From Leptodactylus fallax (lineage: Eukaryota; Chordata; Amphibia; Anura; Leptodactylidae): 64,000 nucleotides of DNA. Each line of letters opens with the position of its first letter. The stretch's first letter is position 1. The DNA is taken from NCBI GenBank assembly GCA_947044405.1, contig CAMRHE010000021.1, forward strand, positions 8,478,501 to 8,542,500. The letters run 5' to 3'. The translations under genes and the position numbers were made by a program. This document shows, piece by piece, positions 11,856-21,874 of this stretch. The notes beneath the pieces are model-generated. The model did no database searches and was not told the origin of the DNA. It saw only the letters and a list, made by a program, of their open reading frames with translations.

Positions 11856-12431
11856 TGTGTCAAGTGGACCAATTTTAAAGGTCGTCTCCACCTCACCTCA
11901 CTGGAGATATAGGGCATCAAAGATAGCTAAAATTAGGCAAAATTGCTTTTTATACCAAATTGGAATGCTTATATTTTTTCAACCACTTGAAGGAAAGTGC
12001 TGCAAATTGGAAAGCCTCATTACAGTCATGTATTTAGTACACCTACCAAAAATCAACCTGAAAGGCCAACTAGTTTTGACACTACAGCAGTCTCAACATC
12101 ACTGTAAATTCATTTTTGCAGTTTTTTGAGCCTAAACCATGCAAAAAGTAAGAGGACTAGGAACATGGGGTTTTGCCAGTTCATTAAGCCATAAAAGTTG
12201 TGCAGGTTCTCCAAATATCCCCCTTATACTACTAAAACTTCCATGTTTACAGCTTCTAGAAGTTGGCCCAAAATGTCATTTTTGCTCAGGTGACGTTTTC
12301 CAATCCTTTACTTGAGGTCCCCTAGAACCTCCAATTTTTAGTCTTTTGAACTAAAATTTTGCACAGCTTAGTTTTAAATCATAGAGAAACTATGTACCAA
12401 ATTTCATCAAAATCTGAGATGGAATGACTCA
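11846..12431. mobile_element. Insertion splitting L1 ORF1, with short inverted ends
   Basis: The sequence between the two ORF1 parts is foreign to ORF1. It is bounded by a perfect 10-bp inverted repeat, TGAGTCATTC (11846-11855) and GAATGACTCA (12422-12431). Read on the minus strand, ATGAGTCA and ATGACTCA at the two junctions could instead be an 8-bp target duplication with one mismatch. The interior has no recognised protein. I infer a non-autonomous DNA transposon of unknown family. Confidence 0.5.
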
Positions 12432-13171
12432 TTTCCACATCTTTGTCAAGCAGTTTACTGTGGTCTCTGGCCACCTTTAAGATTGCTGAAGTGTCCACAT
12501 AGGACAGAAGACCACAAATGACGTCTTGAGGCGGATTGGATGGCTTGGGTCGGGGCCTCAGGGCTCTGTGGATTCTTTCAATGGTGATTTGTGCAGCCCT
12601 GTCTTCACCCAGCAGGGTCTCGAAGAGTGACATAGCAATATGAGGTAAAGTCTCCAGAGCCTCTGATTCTGGGATACCTTTAAAGCGTAAATTTTTACGC
12701 TTGCTACGATTCTCCTGGTCTTCAATAAGGGAGAAGGCTCTGTTAAGGTGGTCTGTATGCTGCGAGATCTGAGCGGTCATAGCCTCAGAGGTAGAAGTTA
12801 GATCGCTACAAGTAGCTTCCAAAGTATCCATTCGCTTCCCAAACTGCTGTACCTCAGCGCATATAGTTGTCAGTTCCGATATTACTGGTCGAAGCGCGGA
12901 GGACAGTGTGTTACGTAGGAAGGCTTTGGTGATGAGCGTGGGGCTGTGAGTCCTCCACATCTCCATCTGTAGACGTGTCCATTTCAGTGTCATCCAGGGA
13001 GGCTGCTCCCCCTGAAGGTTCCAACATCTTGAGGGAACGTGTGGGAGATTTTTTCTTCAGATATTTCTGTAGGTCACTCTGGGGCTTGGAGAGCTTGGGG
13101 GTGGAAGGAGCCTCAGACTCTCTAGAGTTACCAACCTTCACCATCTCGGCAGAGGTGTGAAGCCGCAACAC
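12430..13171 (-). pseudogene. L1 ORF1 N-terminal and RRM-like part
   Basis: The minus-strand product starts MLRLHTSAEMVKVGNSRESE with a Ser/Pro-rich N-terminus. After a frameshift near 12930 it continues with a coiled-coil-like heptad region (LTTICAEVQQFGKRMDTLEA). The ORF1 signature RSKRKNLRFKGIPE follows, then ERIHRALRPRP and PPQDVICGLLSY, which belong to the RRM-like domain. Such proteins bind element RNA and act as chaperones. The part beyond LLDKDVEM has been cut off by the insertion at 11846-12431. Confidence 0.85.
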
Positions 13172-13617
13172 TAGGCACCACCAGAAGGGGCTACTCTGAC
13201 ATCATGGTACCGGGGCACAACAGAGAAGAAATAAATGGAGAAAGAAGATCTGTCAGCACACACCTGCATGTACCATTACTTCACTAATTCACTCCTGCTC
13301 TCAAGTGCCGCAGAACAACTACTGTGAGGCGTCGCACTGTGAGATGGCACCAGGACCTCTTCTGATGGGTAGGAAAGGGGGGGGGGGGAGAAAGGGGAAA
13401 ATAACCACCTCTCACCTCTAAAGGATGCCAGGTCCAGCACGTGCCACAACAGCAAGTGTAGAGGGCTGGATATGCAGCTGTGTCCCGAGGAGCTATAGGG
13501 AAGATGGAGGCCTGCTCTCTGTGTAGGTAGGTGTAGGCTGGAGAGTTCAGTAGGCCCCAAGGTTGCAGAGGAGGGCCTTAGCTGTACAGCAGCACTGGTG
13601 ACTTCCCCGTATTTCTG

Positions 13618-13970
13618 TTTTTACCATCCATTTGTCATCTGTTTTTAACGGTCTATTAAAAAACGGATACACTTTTTTTTTTTTTTTTTTTGATTCAACC
13701 TATTCAAATATTTGTAATGTCTATGAAATTAATACATTATCCAAAAAATTTTACCCATAGAGTTGTATTAGGTTCATCAGGCCAGAAAAGCTGACAAAAA
13801 TATGTCCTATTTTTTGATGGTGGTTATTCACTCTCTTTTAAAAACAAAAAAAAATGGACTTGATCTACACAGAGATACACAGACAAGCAAAAGAGTAACA
13901 ATGTTTTGAACTTTGAATTTTATGCTTCATATCTCACCATTCACTACAGCTTTGAACGTGAGACTACCAT
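13618..13970. other. Repeat flank, no gene
   Basis: This continues the repeat interrupted by the L1 (phrase TTTTTACCATCCATTTGTCA), then holds a T run at 13673-13691 and AT-rich sequence. Confidence 0.4.
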
Positions 13971-13974
13971 CATT

Positions 13975-14330
13975 TTATATACAATCATCCTGGCTACCTC
14001 ATACATAAATTTGGTTTACAACTATTTAGCACATGATTAGTTATGCAGATTCTTGTCATGTAACTGCATTGTTACCGTTTTGCTCCTGGTGGTGGAAAAA
14101 TCTTTTTCTTCTTGTTTACTACAAATTAAAAACCTGTTCTCACATTCCCTAATAGCTCAGTGTGTTATTAGGCTGATTCCCAAGCAAAAGGTCACTGGTT
14201 CAAATTGATGATAAGCAATGAAGACGATTTCCCAAGAAAAGACAAACAACATCATCCAGCTCATTGATAGCAGTCTCTCAGCCAAGAAAATTGCCATACT
14301 GAAAATCCGCAATAAGGAAATAAGTACACT
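13975..14330 (+). mobile_element. Left end of a Tc1-like element with tRNA-like segment and transposase N-terminus
   Basis: Sequence at about 13996-14080 matches the inverse of 16178-16285. The best block is ATTAGTTATGCAGATTCTTG and TCATGTAACTGCATTGTTAC, and together the blocks form terminal inverted repeats about 2.2 kb apart. Inside, an ATG at 14218 opens a short frame (KTISQEKTNNIIQLIDSSLS, then AKKIA) that looks like the first helix-turn-helix of a Tc1 transposase. It stops soon after, where the Penelope-like sequence begins. Family assignment rests on the helix-turn-helix and on long inverted ends. Confidence 0.55.
14148..14210 (+). other. tRNA-like segment (A box and B box relics)
   Basis: TAGCTCAGTGTGTTATTAGG resembles a tRNA D-arm/A box. 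GTCACTGGTTCAAATTG about 30 nt downstream resembles a T-arm/B box. The acceptor stem and 3' side of the T stem are not intact, so it is not a functional tRNA gene. It sits between the terminal inverted repeat and the transposase start, so it could be a SINE head or an internal promoter captured by the element. Confidence 0.45.
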
Positions 14331-14737
14331 TAGAAACTAACTTTTATTAATATCCACTAAAAGTATGTAAATCTATATATAAAAGAAAGCACCTAATAAG
14401 AAGATGCCATACTATAATGGGGTCATATAAAGGGTAAAGGTAGCCTACCTCAAAATAGGAGGATAGTGTGGTGATACCTGTACCACTTCACAAACACCCC
14501 TCAGTTATAAATTGCAATTCCCAATATTTAGGTATCAATTCACTGAAGGGGAAAAGTGAAGGATAAATCAGCTGAAGGTATAACATACACACACATACAC
14601 ACCAGCTGGCTAGAGGTCAGAAAAAGACCGACCAAATTATCTGACTAGCCACTATCTAGGGAGCTTACATTACACTCCCACAATTGACTGCCTAATACCA
14701 CAAACAAACAAACACCAAAAATGATACAAAAGGAGTA

Positions 14738-14818
14738 TTTGCCCTAACTCACAGCCTGCCTGATGCGCGTTTCTGCTGAACTACACCAGCTCATCAGAGG
14801 CACATGCATAAGGGCAAA
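14738..14818 (-). ncRNA. Hammerhead ribozyme-like motif (type I, short stem III)
   Basis: On the minus strand an outer stem TTTGCCCT/AGGGCAAA (8 bp) closes an internal loop. An inner stem TGCCT/AGGCA then flanks the core. CTGATGA (plus-strand 14791-14797) is followed by stem II GCTG-gtgtagtt-CAGC and GAAAC (14769-14773). A minimal stem III comes next, then ATC, with predicted cleavage between 14762 and 14761. All invariant core bases are present. Deviations are one extra A between stem II and GAAA, and a C-A mismatch in stem III that a CpG decay (GTC to ATC) would explain. Such ribozymes are known from Penelope-like elements. Activity is unknown. Confidence 0.7.
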
Positions 14819-15306
14819 GCAGAATACACCATAAGTGTGTGCAAACTGCCTGTATAATTTAGAGCGCCTAGTATAACCGCCCGGCTGGCCGTGATGAATG
14901 ACCGCAGGTGCCGGCTCACACAGCCTAGCTTAATATCTGCTAAGCCACAGTCCGTGTCATCAGAGGTGTGCCCAATCACAGAGCGCCAACACCCAGAAGC
15001 TCCGGACAGTGACATAAGTAAGGAACGCCCATACAGGGCGCTCCTTAGGATCTAAAAAAGATGCAAATACGCATCCATGGTAACACCCGGACCCTAACGT
15101 CACGGTATAACTGATGATCAGGCTTTAGAGATATAAAACACCATGAGAGGTGGTCAAGTAACACCCACCAAAAACAGAAGATGACATTTACATAAAGAAC
15201 ACACACAAAGGACTCAAACAGTAAACCACCCCATAGGGATCTCAGAATTGCAGGCACAGAAAGGAATCAACGTGCTTCTGCAAAGCGAAGTTAACAACAA
15301 GGATAA

Positions 15307-15342
<36 letters not shown>

Positions 15343-15418
15343 GCAGAATAAGGGGAAAGGTAATTAAACTAGATATAGACTGCCTAAAAACAGTCACTAG
15401 GGATAGATAAATATAACC

Positions 15419-16096
15419 CTAATCGATAAAGGATGAATAGGATATAAATTCATTAAGGCCCATGGGATAGACCGTATCAAACAAAAAAATCCAACATGCC
15501 TCCCTCTGGAGCACACGTCTGTCATAATTACCTCCTCTAGGGGACCGCACAACCATCTCAATACCCTGAAAACTAAGATGCTTAGCATCACCACCATGTT
15601 TTTCCCGTATATGTCTGGATACAGATGTATCCTCCTCTCTAGCTATGTCATTGATGTGTTCCCTTATCCTCCTGCGGAACTCCAGAATAGTTTCACCAAC
15701 ATACTGGAGCCCGCAGGAGCAGGTGATAAGGTACACAACCCCCTTAGTCTTACAGTTAATAAACTGGTTCACCTTGAAGGTTCTACCAGAAACTCTACTC
15801 AGAAGTTCATTCCCTTTTTTTATATATCCACATGATTTACATGATCCACAGGGAAAATTTCCACTCAAGTCTTGTTGCATCTGATGTAACCACATATTTC
15901 CTGGGGTACTAGAGAAATGGCTGTGCACGCTGGACCAATGGACCCAGCAGATACTTCTCTGGGTCCGTTTCATTGATGATATTTTTATATTGTGGGACGG
16001 ACCCAGGGAGGAATTTATTGCCTTTGTTAAGGTATTGACCAACATTAGGGACGTGTAGATTTCGGTCGAGACATGCTTGAATCTGATCGAGAGCAT
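15419..16096 (-). pseudogene. Penelope-like protein C-terminus with GIY-YIG endonuclease
   Basis: The 225-residue minus-strand frame has a Cys knuckle FPCGSCKSCG (residues 81-90). A GIY-YIG nuclease core follows: GVVYLITC (119-126) stands for the GIY motif and QYVGETILEFRRRIREH (131-147) holds the YIG counterpart with the conserved Arg and His. In Penelope-like elements this domain cuts target DNA. The start at 16096 is only the first Met of the fragment. Upstream sequence (to 16130) lies in another frame (LNKGNKFLPGSVPQY), showing a frameshift. The reverse transcriptase domain that should precede it is absent. Confidence 0.85.
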
Positions 16097-16170
16097 GCCC
16101 AGAAGGATTCAGGCAGTGCTGAAAGTCCAAGGTGGATTTACAAAATAATAAAAATTGAAATTTATATTAT

Positions 16171-16285
16171 TAGCAGCAAAACAGTAACAATGCAGTTACA
16201 TGACAAGAATCTGCATAACTAATCATAAGCTAAATAGATGCAAGTCAAATGTATGTATGAGAGAGCCAAGATGATTTACCACATT
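16171..16285. repeat. Right terminal inverted repeat of the split Tc1-like element
   Basis: AGCAAAACAGTAACAATGCA through GCTAAATAG and on to GCCAAGATGAT is the inverse of about 13990-14080, with few mismatches over the central 60 bp. Together the two repeats bracket the Penelope-like insertion. Confidence 0.7.
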
Positions 16286-16830
16286 GTCCTTACCACAGAT
16301 ACATTAAAGACCCTTACTGTCACCCTAATTCACTCTCGACTTGACTACTGTAACACCTTACTAATTGGTCTTCACCTTACTAAACTCTCCCCTCTACAAA
16401 TCTATTCCGAATTCAGCAGCCAGGTTAATCTATCAGTCTAAATGCTACAGCGATGCCTCTGGTCTGTGTCAGTCACTACTTTGGCTGCCTATTCAACACA
16501 GAATACAATATAAACTTATCACCCTCATCCACAAGGCTCTCCATAATGTTGCACAACCCTACATTTCCTCCCTCTTCTCTGTCTATCGCCCAACCCGTGC
16601 TCTCAGTTCACTCAATGACCTAAGACTAACATCCTCTATTATCAGAATCTCCCAACTCCATATCCAAGACTTCTCTCAAGTTACACCATTTCTCTAGAAT
16701 GCTCTACCAAGGATAATCAGATTAACTCCCAATTTCTACAGCTTCCAGCGCAAACTAAAGACACATCTTTTCAGACAGGCCTATCACAATTCGTATTGTA
16801 AACCCTTCCGCAGTTAGAATCCCTAAAACG
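16262..16830 (+). pseudogene. L2/CR1-group LINE, 3' end
   Basis: The plus strand encodes the last part of an L2-type reverse transcriptase protein. Block LIHSRLDYCNTLLIGLHL is followed, after a frameshift near 16400, by NSAARLIYQS, LLWLPIQHRIQYKL and TLIHKALH. It ends with a region reading YRPTRALSS and ISQLHIQDFSQVTPFL. These blocks are characteristic of the C-terminal end of L2, Rex1 and CR1 proteins. The element is 5'-truncated at the inverted repeat on its left. Confidence 0.8.
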
Positions 16831-18340
16831 AACACTCCTTTGTTCACGCTTCCACATTACCCTACAGGATATGATGTCGTATTAGACTGTAACTTTATAT
16901 GTCCAGGCACCAGCTGTACATTAAAGGATACTGACTGGTGATCTGCCAGGGAACAGGTAAGTGTTTTAGGCTAGGGATCAATGTTGCAGAAAAGCAGTTT
17001 TTTTGTGGCAGATTTTGCTGCGGTTCTTTAAGCCAAAGCCAGTTGTAGATTGAGCAGGAGGGAGAAGTATGGGTACTTCCAATATATTCCTATTGTATAT
17101 TCCTATTGTAGCCACTCTTGGCTTTATGTATAGTAAATGTTAATTATTACTTAATTTGGTTGGTATGATTATTTGCCTTACAAGCAGAATATTTGATATT
17201 TTGAAAATCCTTATATTTTACAAAAAGTTTGTAAATGTGACAAATTTTTAATAAACAGAAAATGTAGCAGGCATGAACAAGATAATATTTTAATCACATG
17301 CATGTTTTTTTTTTTTTGCACAAAAATTGCAACTTTTGTCATTTTGTGCCCCGCTTGCCACTTTCAAAAACAGTGGGGTCCTGATGAAGGCAGGCTAGGG
17401 CAAGAACACCTCAGTCTAACAAATTTATTATAAGCTATAGCTGAAACATATGACAGTTCAGACTGGAATAGGCTTCAGTTCTGCCCAAAGCGCCAGTCTT
17501 AATAAATTGGCCCCAAAGATTTTCACAAGTGCTCAAAAATTATCCCTTTTTGGGTGATAAAATGTTTGGTGTTTGTATCTGGAGCAGCAAGACATTTTGC
17601 AAGTTATCATAAGGACAATCTTGACACCTTGGGAGTCTATGAATTTGAATTAGTGAATAAGCCCCATAGGGAAGGAGATTGTTATACATCTTTATTGAGG
17701 AGAAAAGCATTTGGGAGATATCTGTTGGGTTTAAATTATAAAATGTTACATCATTATAGATCCCTTGCCCCCCCCCCCTTTCTTTTCATTGATGGCATTC
17801 TTTCAAAAAATGTGTTTTGTTACAGTGTTTTAGAAGAATTATCATCGATCACGTAGTGGTCTTGAGTCCTGTTCACACAGTCCAGTTAGTTGGACAATGC
17901 AGTTCCCATAACATTTATATTTTAACTGTGAGAATTCACATGAAATTAATGTAACATGCAGGATAACAGGAAGTTTTTTTCTAACATCAGATGCTATGTT
18001 TTTGCAATGTTTTCTATTTTTATTTTTGTATTTATTGTGATTTTTGTATTTTACACATATAAAGCTAATGTTTGGAGGATAACATCCTATTGCTAAATCA
18101 GACAATTCCTATAATTTGTGAGTTAAACAATAACTTGTTTATAACCTATAAACTATAAATTGTTAGTTGAACAATTTGGTTTTCAAGCTATTTTTTGAGG
18201 GGGGGGGGGGGGGTAGTGATATTCTAATGATAAACAAAAAAGCAAAAAATACAGCCCACTCACTTGATAGAGAATGTCTCTGGTGGTCAGCATATATTCC
18301 TCCCATACACGGTTATTCCCTCTGAAGTGAAATGCATCAT
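16831..18340. other. No recognisable gene
   Basis: AT-rich DNA with homopolymers (T run 17306-17318, C run 17768-17778, G run 18200-18213). No protein family or terminal repeat was recognised. Confidence 0.4.
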
Positions 18341-18344
18341 CAAA

Positions 18345-18587
18345 CAGGTAAATAAAAAAAATAAATTCCAGCACCAGAGGAAAAGATATATATAAAATGT
18401 AACGTTTACTTCAAAAAATGGATACCAATGATATGAGTAAGATGTGACAGTCTCGAAACGCGGAAGCGACTTTTTATCCGTTTGTATGTGACATTTTATG
18501 GTATCCATTTTTTTTAAGTAAAAGTTATGTTTTATATATATATTTCTTCCTCTGGTGCTGGAATTTTTTATTTTTATTTACCTGTTT
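18345..18587. repeat. Long hairpin, Penelope-derived, with hammerhead-like loop
   Basis: The left arm at about 18345-18426 (CAGGTAAATA, then ATTCCAGCACCAGAGG, GGATACC) and the right arm at 18499-18587 (GGTATCC, then CCTCTGGTGCTGGAAT, TATTTACCTG) pair over about 80 bp. They enclose a 72-nt loop. The loop contains GAG...CTCGAAACGCGG, the stem II and GAAAC part of a hammerhead-like motif, but CTGANGA is degraded. The layout resembles 26979-27191. Confidence 0.7.
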
Positions 18588-18920
18588 AGTGATATTCTAT
18601 ACCGACTAAGAGAATCTTTCATATGGTGATTGGGAGTCATTTTCTCTGGTGCCAAGTTTTATATACACATGATGTCTGTTTTTGAGATGGTTATCTTGTA
18701 GTTACCAAAAGGCTGTGATCTATGTATCAGAGCAGCACATATAAAGTCAATGGTAGGAGGATGATATCATATAACTCACATCAGCAGGTTCATATTAAGT
18801 GATTTCTATTATGTTGTCCATCACTATTTCTTTTAGGCTAAGGCTACATTCAGACAACCGAGGTGCAAAACATCTTGCACCCAAGGGGCATCCGTTTTCA
18901 CAGATCCTCCATACATGCTC

Positions 18921-18958
18921 TGTAGGACTACAAGTATATTGGTACTTGTAGTCCTACA
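18921..18958. repeat. Perfect 16-bp hairpin
   Basis: TGTAGGACTACAAGTA (18921-18936), loop TATTGG, then TACTTGTAGTCCTACA (18943-18958): 16 of 16 bases pair. It lies just after a TAGGCTAAGG phrase at 18836 that resembles the left end of the miniature elements described at 27343 and elsewhere, so it may be the interior of a related element. Confidence 0.9.
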
Positions 18959-19714
18959 AGAGCTATAAGCTTTGTGCTCCATTATTCAGCCTTTGGCTGA
19001 TGATGTCTGCAGCAGGGAAGCGCAATGAGCCACAGACATCATTACAGTTGGAGTTTTTTTATTTACCACCGGTGGTTGAGGGGGAAAATTATGAGGGAGC
19101 ATCATCTTCATTCTCCTGTGACATGATCATTATACTTCACAATTATATTTGCTTCCTAGAGTAGGGCTTCTGAGACTTTCTTGATATGGGCTATGCTAGT
19201 CAATCTGTTGTGATATCTGGCCTTTACCAATAGATAGAAATACTACCATGGACAGCCAAACAAATGTCAAAGTGCAGTGCACATAATACCCCTATTGATA
19301 CCAAAATACCACACTGCAACATAAAATACCTCCCCAACAGCACAAAATACCAGTATCCAGAAGAAAATACCTAAGTGTCAAGGATCACAATACAACATCA
19401 CTGGCATTGCCTCTCAGTCTTCCCCTTTTCTAATTGCAGGTAATGCCTCCCCCTTCCCACCCCTTGCAGTAGCATTCTCCCCAAATAAAACTTTCCAAAC
19501 TTGTAGCAAATCATTCCCAGGAACATCCGCACAACAGAGAGAAGAGGCAAGAAAAGAGCTTTCTAGCACCATCATCAGTCTATGATGCCCGTTTCCAGAT
19601 TAGGGCATCCATACTCTGACTAAATCACTCCCAAGTGATGAGTCAAGGCTGACATTATCAGAGCAGTTTCAACTTTAGAGTCTCTGCTTTGTGCCAAAGC
19701 TGACACTGGCAGAG

Positions 19715-20103
19715 ACTAGTATTGGGTGAACCTCGCAAGATTTGCTTCTGAAATATTTGCAAGGTTCATCATCGCATTTGGGTACCAGAAATGCTATCAT
19801 TATACTGCAGGGTCTCTTCAGACCCAAGAATATAATAAGCAGAGACCAAAGAGAGGTGTAAACAAAATCAAAAACACTGATACTCACCTCACCTGGGTAT
19901 CCAGTCTTCTTTCCTGTCATGTGCTCTTCACCGACAGGCTCTTCCGGCGTCTTCTCTCACGTCAAGTACCTGATGACACCCCATAGTATAATAATGATTC
20001 GTGGATGGTAAGCCCAAAAATTTTGGGTACAGACAAACCCAATTCTGAATGAAAATTCTGAATAAACTCAGCTCATTATGAACAGATTTGCTTATCTCTA
20101 GTA
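19715..20103. mobile_element. Probable miniature inverted-repeat element
   Basis: The left edge ACTAGTATTGGGTGAACCTCG and right edge AGATTTGCTTATCTCTAGT are imperfect inverted repeats of the same type as the element at 56772-57189. No clear target duplication is left. The open frames inside are not recognised. Confidence 0.4.
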
Positions 20104-20403
20104 GAAATCTGTACCTCACCAGACAGTGTGCTGCTCCTTACCAGACAGTGTACGCAATACTGCTAGTGCAATTTATATTATTTCGCTGTGTTTGGCAAGG
20201 AAAAAAGAAACGGGTTAACAGGTTAAATTTTACTGAAAGAAAAAATAAATATGTAGTGTATATAAGTTTACTGGGTGTTGGTATTTGGCTAGAAAAAAAA
20301 TTTGTCAAATTACACCAGATACACAGAAAAATAATTTGTTTGCCATGACTACATTGTTTGTTCTTGGTCTTGGACCCATATAGCAGACTGAATTTGAATT
20401 ATG

Positions 20404-21060
20404 GTTGAATAACCCCTTCCTGCTGCAACCATTTTTGGAATTTTTACTCCCTGCCTTCCAAATGTTATAACTTTTTTTTATTTTTCTCTTCACAGAGCCA
20501 TATTATGGCTTAATTATACTTTGTAATGGTACCATTTAATATTCTGTATGATATACTGTGAAGCTGCAAAAAATTCAGAATGGGGGGGAATTAGAGAAAA
20601 CACTTCACTTGTGCGATATTCTTATGGACTTAGTTTTTACAAAGTTCACTGTGTAGCCAAAAGGACTTATTACCTGTATTCTACAGGTTGTTATGATTAC
20701 AGCAATACCAAATTTATATGTTTTTTTTAAAAAAAATCCAAAATCTTGAAAAAAAAAAGTTTCTTGAAGCCGCCATTATCTGACACCAGTAACTTTTTTT
20801 TATATTTTCATATATGGGGCTGCACAAGCTGTCTTTTTTGCAGGGCTAGATGTAATTTTTATTCATACCATTTTGGGGAATGTGTGATGTTTTGAACGCT
20901 TTTCATTCAATTGTTTTGAGAGGTAAAACGGCCATTCGGCTCCTTTTGATTTTTTTTCCACGCTATGGTGTTCATCGTTCAGCCTGTAATCGAACCATAT
21001 TGAAGACAAGCTTGGGAGCCCTCAATAGGCTCCTGTCTAAGCAATGAATTGCCACCCCTG
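20404..21060. repeat. Interspersed repeat, copy 1 (related to 24450-25742)
   Basis: AACCCCTTCCTGCTGC opens a stretch sharing many phrases with 24530-25740: CTCCCTGCCTTCCAAA, GCAAAAAATTCAGAATGGG (GGAAAAAATTCAGAATGGG in copy 2), TACCAAATTTATAT, GCCATTATCTGACAC (GCCATATTCTGACAC in copy 2). The copies are diverged and AT-rich. The open frames are not conserved. The class is uncertain; ends of the form TTAACCCCTT suggest a TTAA-targeting DNA element. Confidence 0.6.
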
Positions 21061-21399
21061 GATATCTATAAACACACATTACACTGACATACATTATCCA
21101 GATATCCATATTTTATACATACACTTTCTCACCTTTTCTGCAGGTTCTGAAGATCTTTGACAGGCAATTCAGGGAGACTCGAGAGCAAAGCAATAGATGG
21201 AAGGGCTAAGAACATCTCTTCAGACTCAGCCAACACTGCAGTGTACATGTCCCTTTTGCCCTTCCTCTCCATCAGTTGAATCAGGAGAGTGAAGAGGAGC
21301 GCAGGTAGGATATGTGAAGCAGTAGTTCTTATACCTGCTGATCAATGGAGAGTACTCCAGCTTGCACGGCTGAGGTTCAGAAGACTGATGCCTAAAGCA

Positions 21400-21640
21400 A
21401 CAGACTCATTTCAGGCTGGTACAGTACTACAAAAGCACATTCAGCACTGGGTCCCAGGTTCAAATCTGACCAAGAGCAGCATTTGCACGGAGTTTGTATG
21501 TTCTCCCTATATTTGTGTGTGTTTTCTCCAGGTACGCTAAAAACTTACTGATAATGTAAATTGGCTAACCATAAGATAACAACTGACCCTTGTGCATATT
21601 GGGGATGAGCACATGTATGACAGCTACTAACTCCACAATG
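21400..21640 (+). mobile_element. Degenerate V-SINE-like element
   Basis: A tRNA-related head ends with the B-box-like GGTTCAAATCTGACC (21453-21467). The conserved vertebrate V-SINE core follows: TTTGCACGGAGTTTGTATGT, then TCTCCCTATATTTGTGTGTG and TTTTCTCCAGGTAC (21480-21535), and a tail with AAATTGGCTAACC. The match is by phrase to the widespread V-SINE family; the head is badly decayed. Confidence 0.65.
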
Positions 21641-21874
21641 CTCCATGCACTTTGAGTCCCTATTGTGAGAAAAACACATTACAAATGTTTATCATTGTCA
21701 TTTACTATGTGATCAGAAAACTGTTAACAATGTTACCACGTACAGTATGACAATGAGTACCTCTAGGTCTGAAATGAAGATTGCTAAAGTACAGGTAATT
21801 TGAAAGTCCCCGTCCAGAACTAGACACCCATCTGGGAAAATTTCTACTCTTTTTTTCCTTTTATAAATATACTA

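Larger units (their letters stand above)
8894..13606 (-). mobile_element. L1-type LINE, minus strand, internally deleted
   Basis: An 11-bp target duplication, CCGTATTTCTG, brackets the element at 8883-8893 and 13607-13617. A T run directly after the left copy (8895-8910) is the poly(A) tail seen from the plus strand. In element order it contains a 5' UTR (13606 down to about 13170), ORF1 (split by an insertion), a long inter-ORF spacer (about 10820-11510), an ORF2 endonuclease, and the ORF2 C-terminal part, followed by a 3' UTR of about 400 bp. The reverse transcriptase is missing. This is a full-length insertion footprint of a dead or deleted copy. Confidence 0.85.
14335..16140 (-). mobile_element. 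Penelope-like element, 5'-truncated, minus strand
   Basis: The minus strand carries the C-terminal GIY-YIG part of a Penelope-like protein (15419-16096) followed by a long 3' region (15418 down to about 14335) with an A run at 15310-15340 and a hammerhead-like fold at 14738-14818. The reverse transcriptase body is missing, so the copy is 5'-truncated. It interrupts the Tc1-like element whose ends are at 13975-14330 and 16171-16285. No clear target duplication was found, and edges are approximate. Confidence 0.75.

Noticed and set aside
14148..14210. Functional tRNA gene
   Set aside because: A- and B-box-like parts are present but the acceptor stem and T stem do not close.
18430..18470. Intact hammerhead ribozyme in the 18345-18587 loop
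   Set aside because: Only the CTCGAAACGCG side is clear; CTGANGA and the cut-site triplet are not recognisable, so I list only a relic in a hairpin.
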